Positions 62,800 to 64,000 of a DNA stretch of 64,000 bases are shown here, in pieces. Positions within the stretch are counted from its first letter, which is position 1. Every line of letters starts with the position of its first letter. The position numbers were made by a program, and so were the translations under genes. The notes below the pieces were generated by a model. The model did not search any database. It worked only from the letters and a program-made list of their open reading frames with translations, and was not told where the DNA came from. The DNA comes from Alteromonas sp. KUL106. Lineage in GTDB: Bacteria > Pseudomonadota > Gammaproteobacteria > Enterobacterales > Alteromonadaceae. The DNA is taken from assembly GCF_009811415.1 (NCBI RefSeq), contig NZ_BLIG01000041.1, positions 1 to 64,000 on the forward strand. The letters are read 5' to 3'.

Positions 62800-64000
62800 C
62801 GACAGTCTCCTAATTAATGTCATAAAGGCTAGCCCCAGAATGCTCCAACAGCTCCACGCCCCTCCTGAAGATTCTGTAACCGCAATAACCTCAACAACCT
62901 GTTTTACCGTAATGGTGAAACGCGCTGTAGTTTGGTTGCCGGCAGTATCTTGTAACGTATAGTCAATAGTTGCGGTTCCGAAGAAGTCACAACTGGGGGT
63001 AAACATTAAGTCGCCATTGTTGAGTATTGTCACCACGCCATGTTGAGATGCCGCTTCAATGACACTTACTACATCGTTTTCGGGATCTGTAGCCACACTT
63101 AACACATCTACCAACGCTGAGTCGTCGCATTGCCTTAACGCATTATGGATTATCTCACCAGGTATTGGAGCATAATTTGGGGGCAGCACATTTATCGTTA
63201 CTACACCAAATGAGGTACCGCCATTTCCATCAGATACACCATAAGTAACGCTGCTTATACCTGAAAAATCGGATTGTGGTATGTATGTCATCCAATACCC
63301 ATTGAGTGCGTAGCCCCCAATTTCTGTAGTCACGGAAGTAATCTCTAATGCATCGTTGTCTTCGTCTGAGATTAATTCGCTTAAATCGACATCCACTTGC
63401 TCGTTAAATTCCGTTGTTAAAACGGTATCTTGCGCTATTGGCGCTGCATTGGATGTTTCCCATATACCAACGTAGCCTGGGTCCTCGACGACGCCGTTTA
63501 CTTGGCCATCATCGTCGTTTGGTCCACCGTCTTCAATTTCAATTTGAACGCACCAATGCCCCTCGACAAGACCCGGCTGCCATCCTTCTGAGCGAGGAGG
63601 AGGACAATAGCCAGGCTCACCTGCTACTGACCATAGCGAATTCTTGTCATCCTCTACAAAGTTATTCCACCCCTTAGCCCTGTGATATTTTCGATAAATC
63701 GCATTTTTAGGAATTGGATTTTTTTGAGGTAATACGACTGCAATCGATTGTGATTCTTCCGGTAAGCTATGCGCAATAAAATCAAAGATTCCGCCAATGT
63801 TACGCGCTTCGCTATCCTTTATTAGACCACCAACATTTCTTTCTACGTCGTTGTCTGAGATAAAAGAACCGCCAAACTCACTTTGTAGTGCAACGCTGCC
63901 AATACGTAGACATGCACTGGGGTCGCCTTCAATGAGATAACCGTCCTGCTTAAATTGTTCTTGGTAAAGCACATTACATTCGTCGATTCTGTCCATATAG
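62800..64000 (-). CDS. Large surface protein, partial: choice-of-anchor U, Ig-like domains and CTERM
   Basis: C-terminal ~400 residues of a protein whose start lies beyond the window. It has a choice-of-anchor U-like segment (VLPQKNPIPKNAIYRKYHRA, NSLWSVAGEPGYCPPPRSEG), then cadherin-like or Ig-like repeats (APIAQDTVLTTEFNEQVDVD and ITSVTTEIGGYALNGYW are the first, the second starting near PGEIIHNALRQCDD), and a CTERM-like tail: SSGGAWSCWSILGLAFMTLIRR, that is a Gly-Gly start, a hydrophobic helix and basic residues. Such tails direct sorting by rhombosortase or exosortase-like proteases. There is no stop after the basic tail: the frame runs on into the outer-membrane protein gene. Confidence 0.7.

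Overview
The window looks like chromosomal DNA of a marine gammaproteobacterium, most likely Alteromonas or a close relative (inference). The signs are the split bioA / bioB-F-C-D layout, pqiABC, a KtrAB potassium system, TonB-dependent and porin-type outer-membrane proteins, many c-di-GMP and TPR-linked signalling proteins, and AT-rich intergenic DNA with CRP-, Fur- and Pho-box-like sites. I see no rRNA, tRNA, CRISPR array, intact insertion sequence or prophage.

Layout. 0.4-6.6 kb: a TPR protein with a degenerate receiver domain, a GNAT acetyltransferase, moaA, an Atm1-type ABC exporter and two small conserved proteins. 6.6-10.3 kb: a minus-strand potassium operon (KdpD-like kinase, KdpE-like regulator, KtrA, KtrB). 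10.6-11.3 kb: a candidate double-glycine-leader peptide with a membrane-protein partner, a terminator and an eight-copy heptamer repeat at the end of a class II DAHP synthase gene. 12.8-16.0 kb: btuCD, a low-molecular-weight phosphatase and pepE. 16.0-21.7 kb: the biotin locus, divergent around a probable BirA operator. 21.8-30.8 kb: a DUF2937 protein, an orphan solute-binding protein, a small unknown protein, a RimK-like ATP-grasp / GNAT-C39 peptidase pair, a YrbG-type antiporter and asnS. 30.9-36.8 kb: a membrane protein and pqiABC followed closely by a diguanylate cyclase. 36.9-49.5 kb: two RND efflux systems, the second with a divergent TetR regulator, and between them a GNAT enzyme and a siderophore receptor with a Fur-box-like site. 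49.6-56.9 kb: a CBS protein, a YgjP-like metallopeptidase, a porin / PstS-like / YfiN-like diguanylate cyclase operon, cytochrome b561, asd and a VOC protein. 56.9-64 kb: a TPR hybrid histidine kinase, an OprP-like porin with a triple Pho-box-like repeat, a ketopantoate reductase, and a reading frame that joins a CTERM-anchored surface protein to an outer-membrane beta-barrel.

The strongest candidates for something new are these. (1) The double-glycine peptide and membrane-protein pair at 10.6-11.2 kb. (2) The porin / PstS-like / CHASE8-like cyclase operon at 50.9-54.2 kb. (3) The RimK / GNAT-C39 pair at 24.3-27.2 kb. (4) The hybrid kinase at 56.9 kb, whose Sec signal peptide lies in a different frame from the rest of the gene. 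(5) The stopless fusion at 62.1-64 kb. All functions are inferred from motifs read by eye; no database search was possible.
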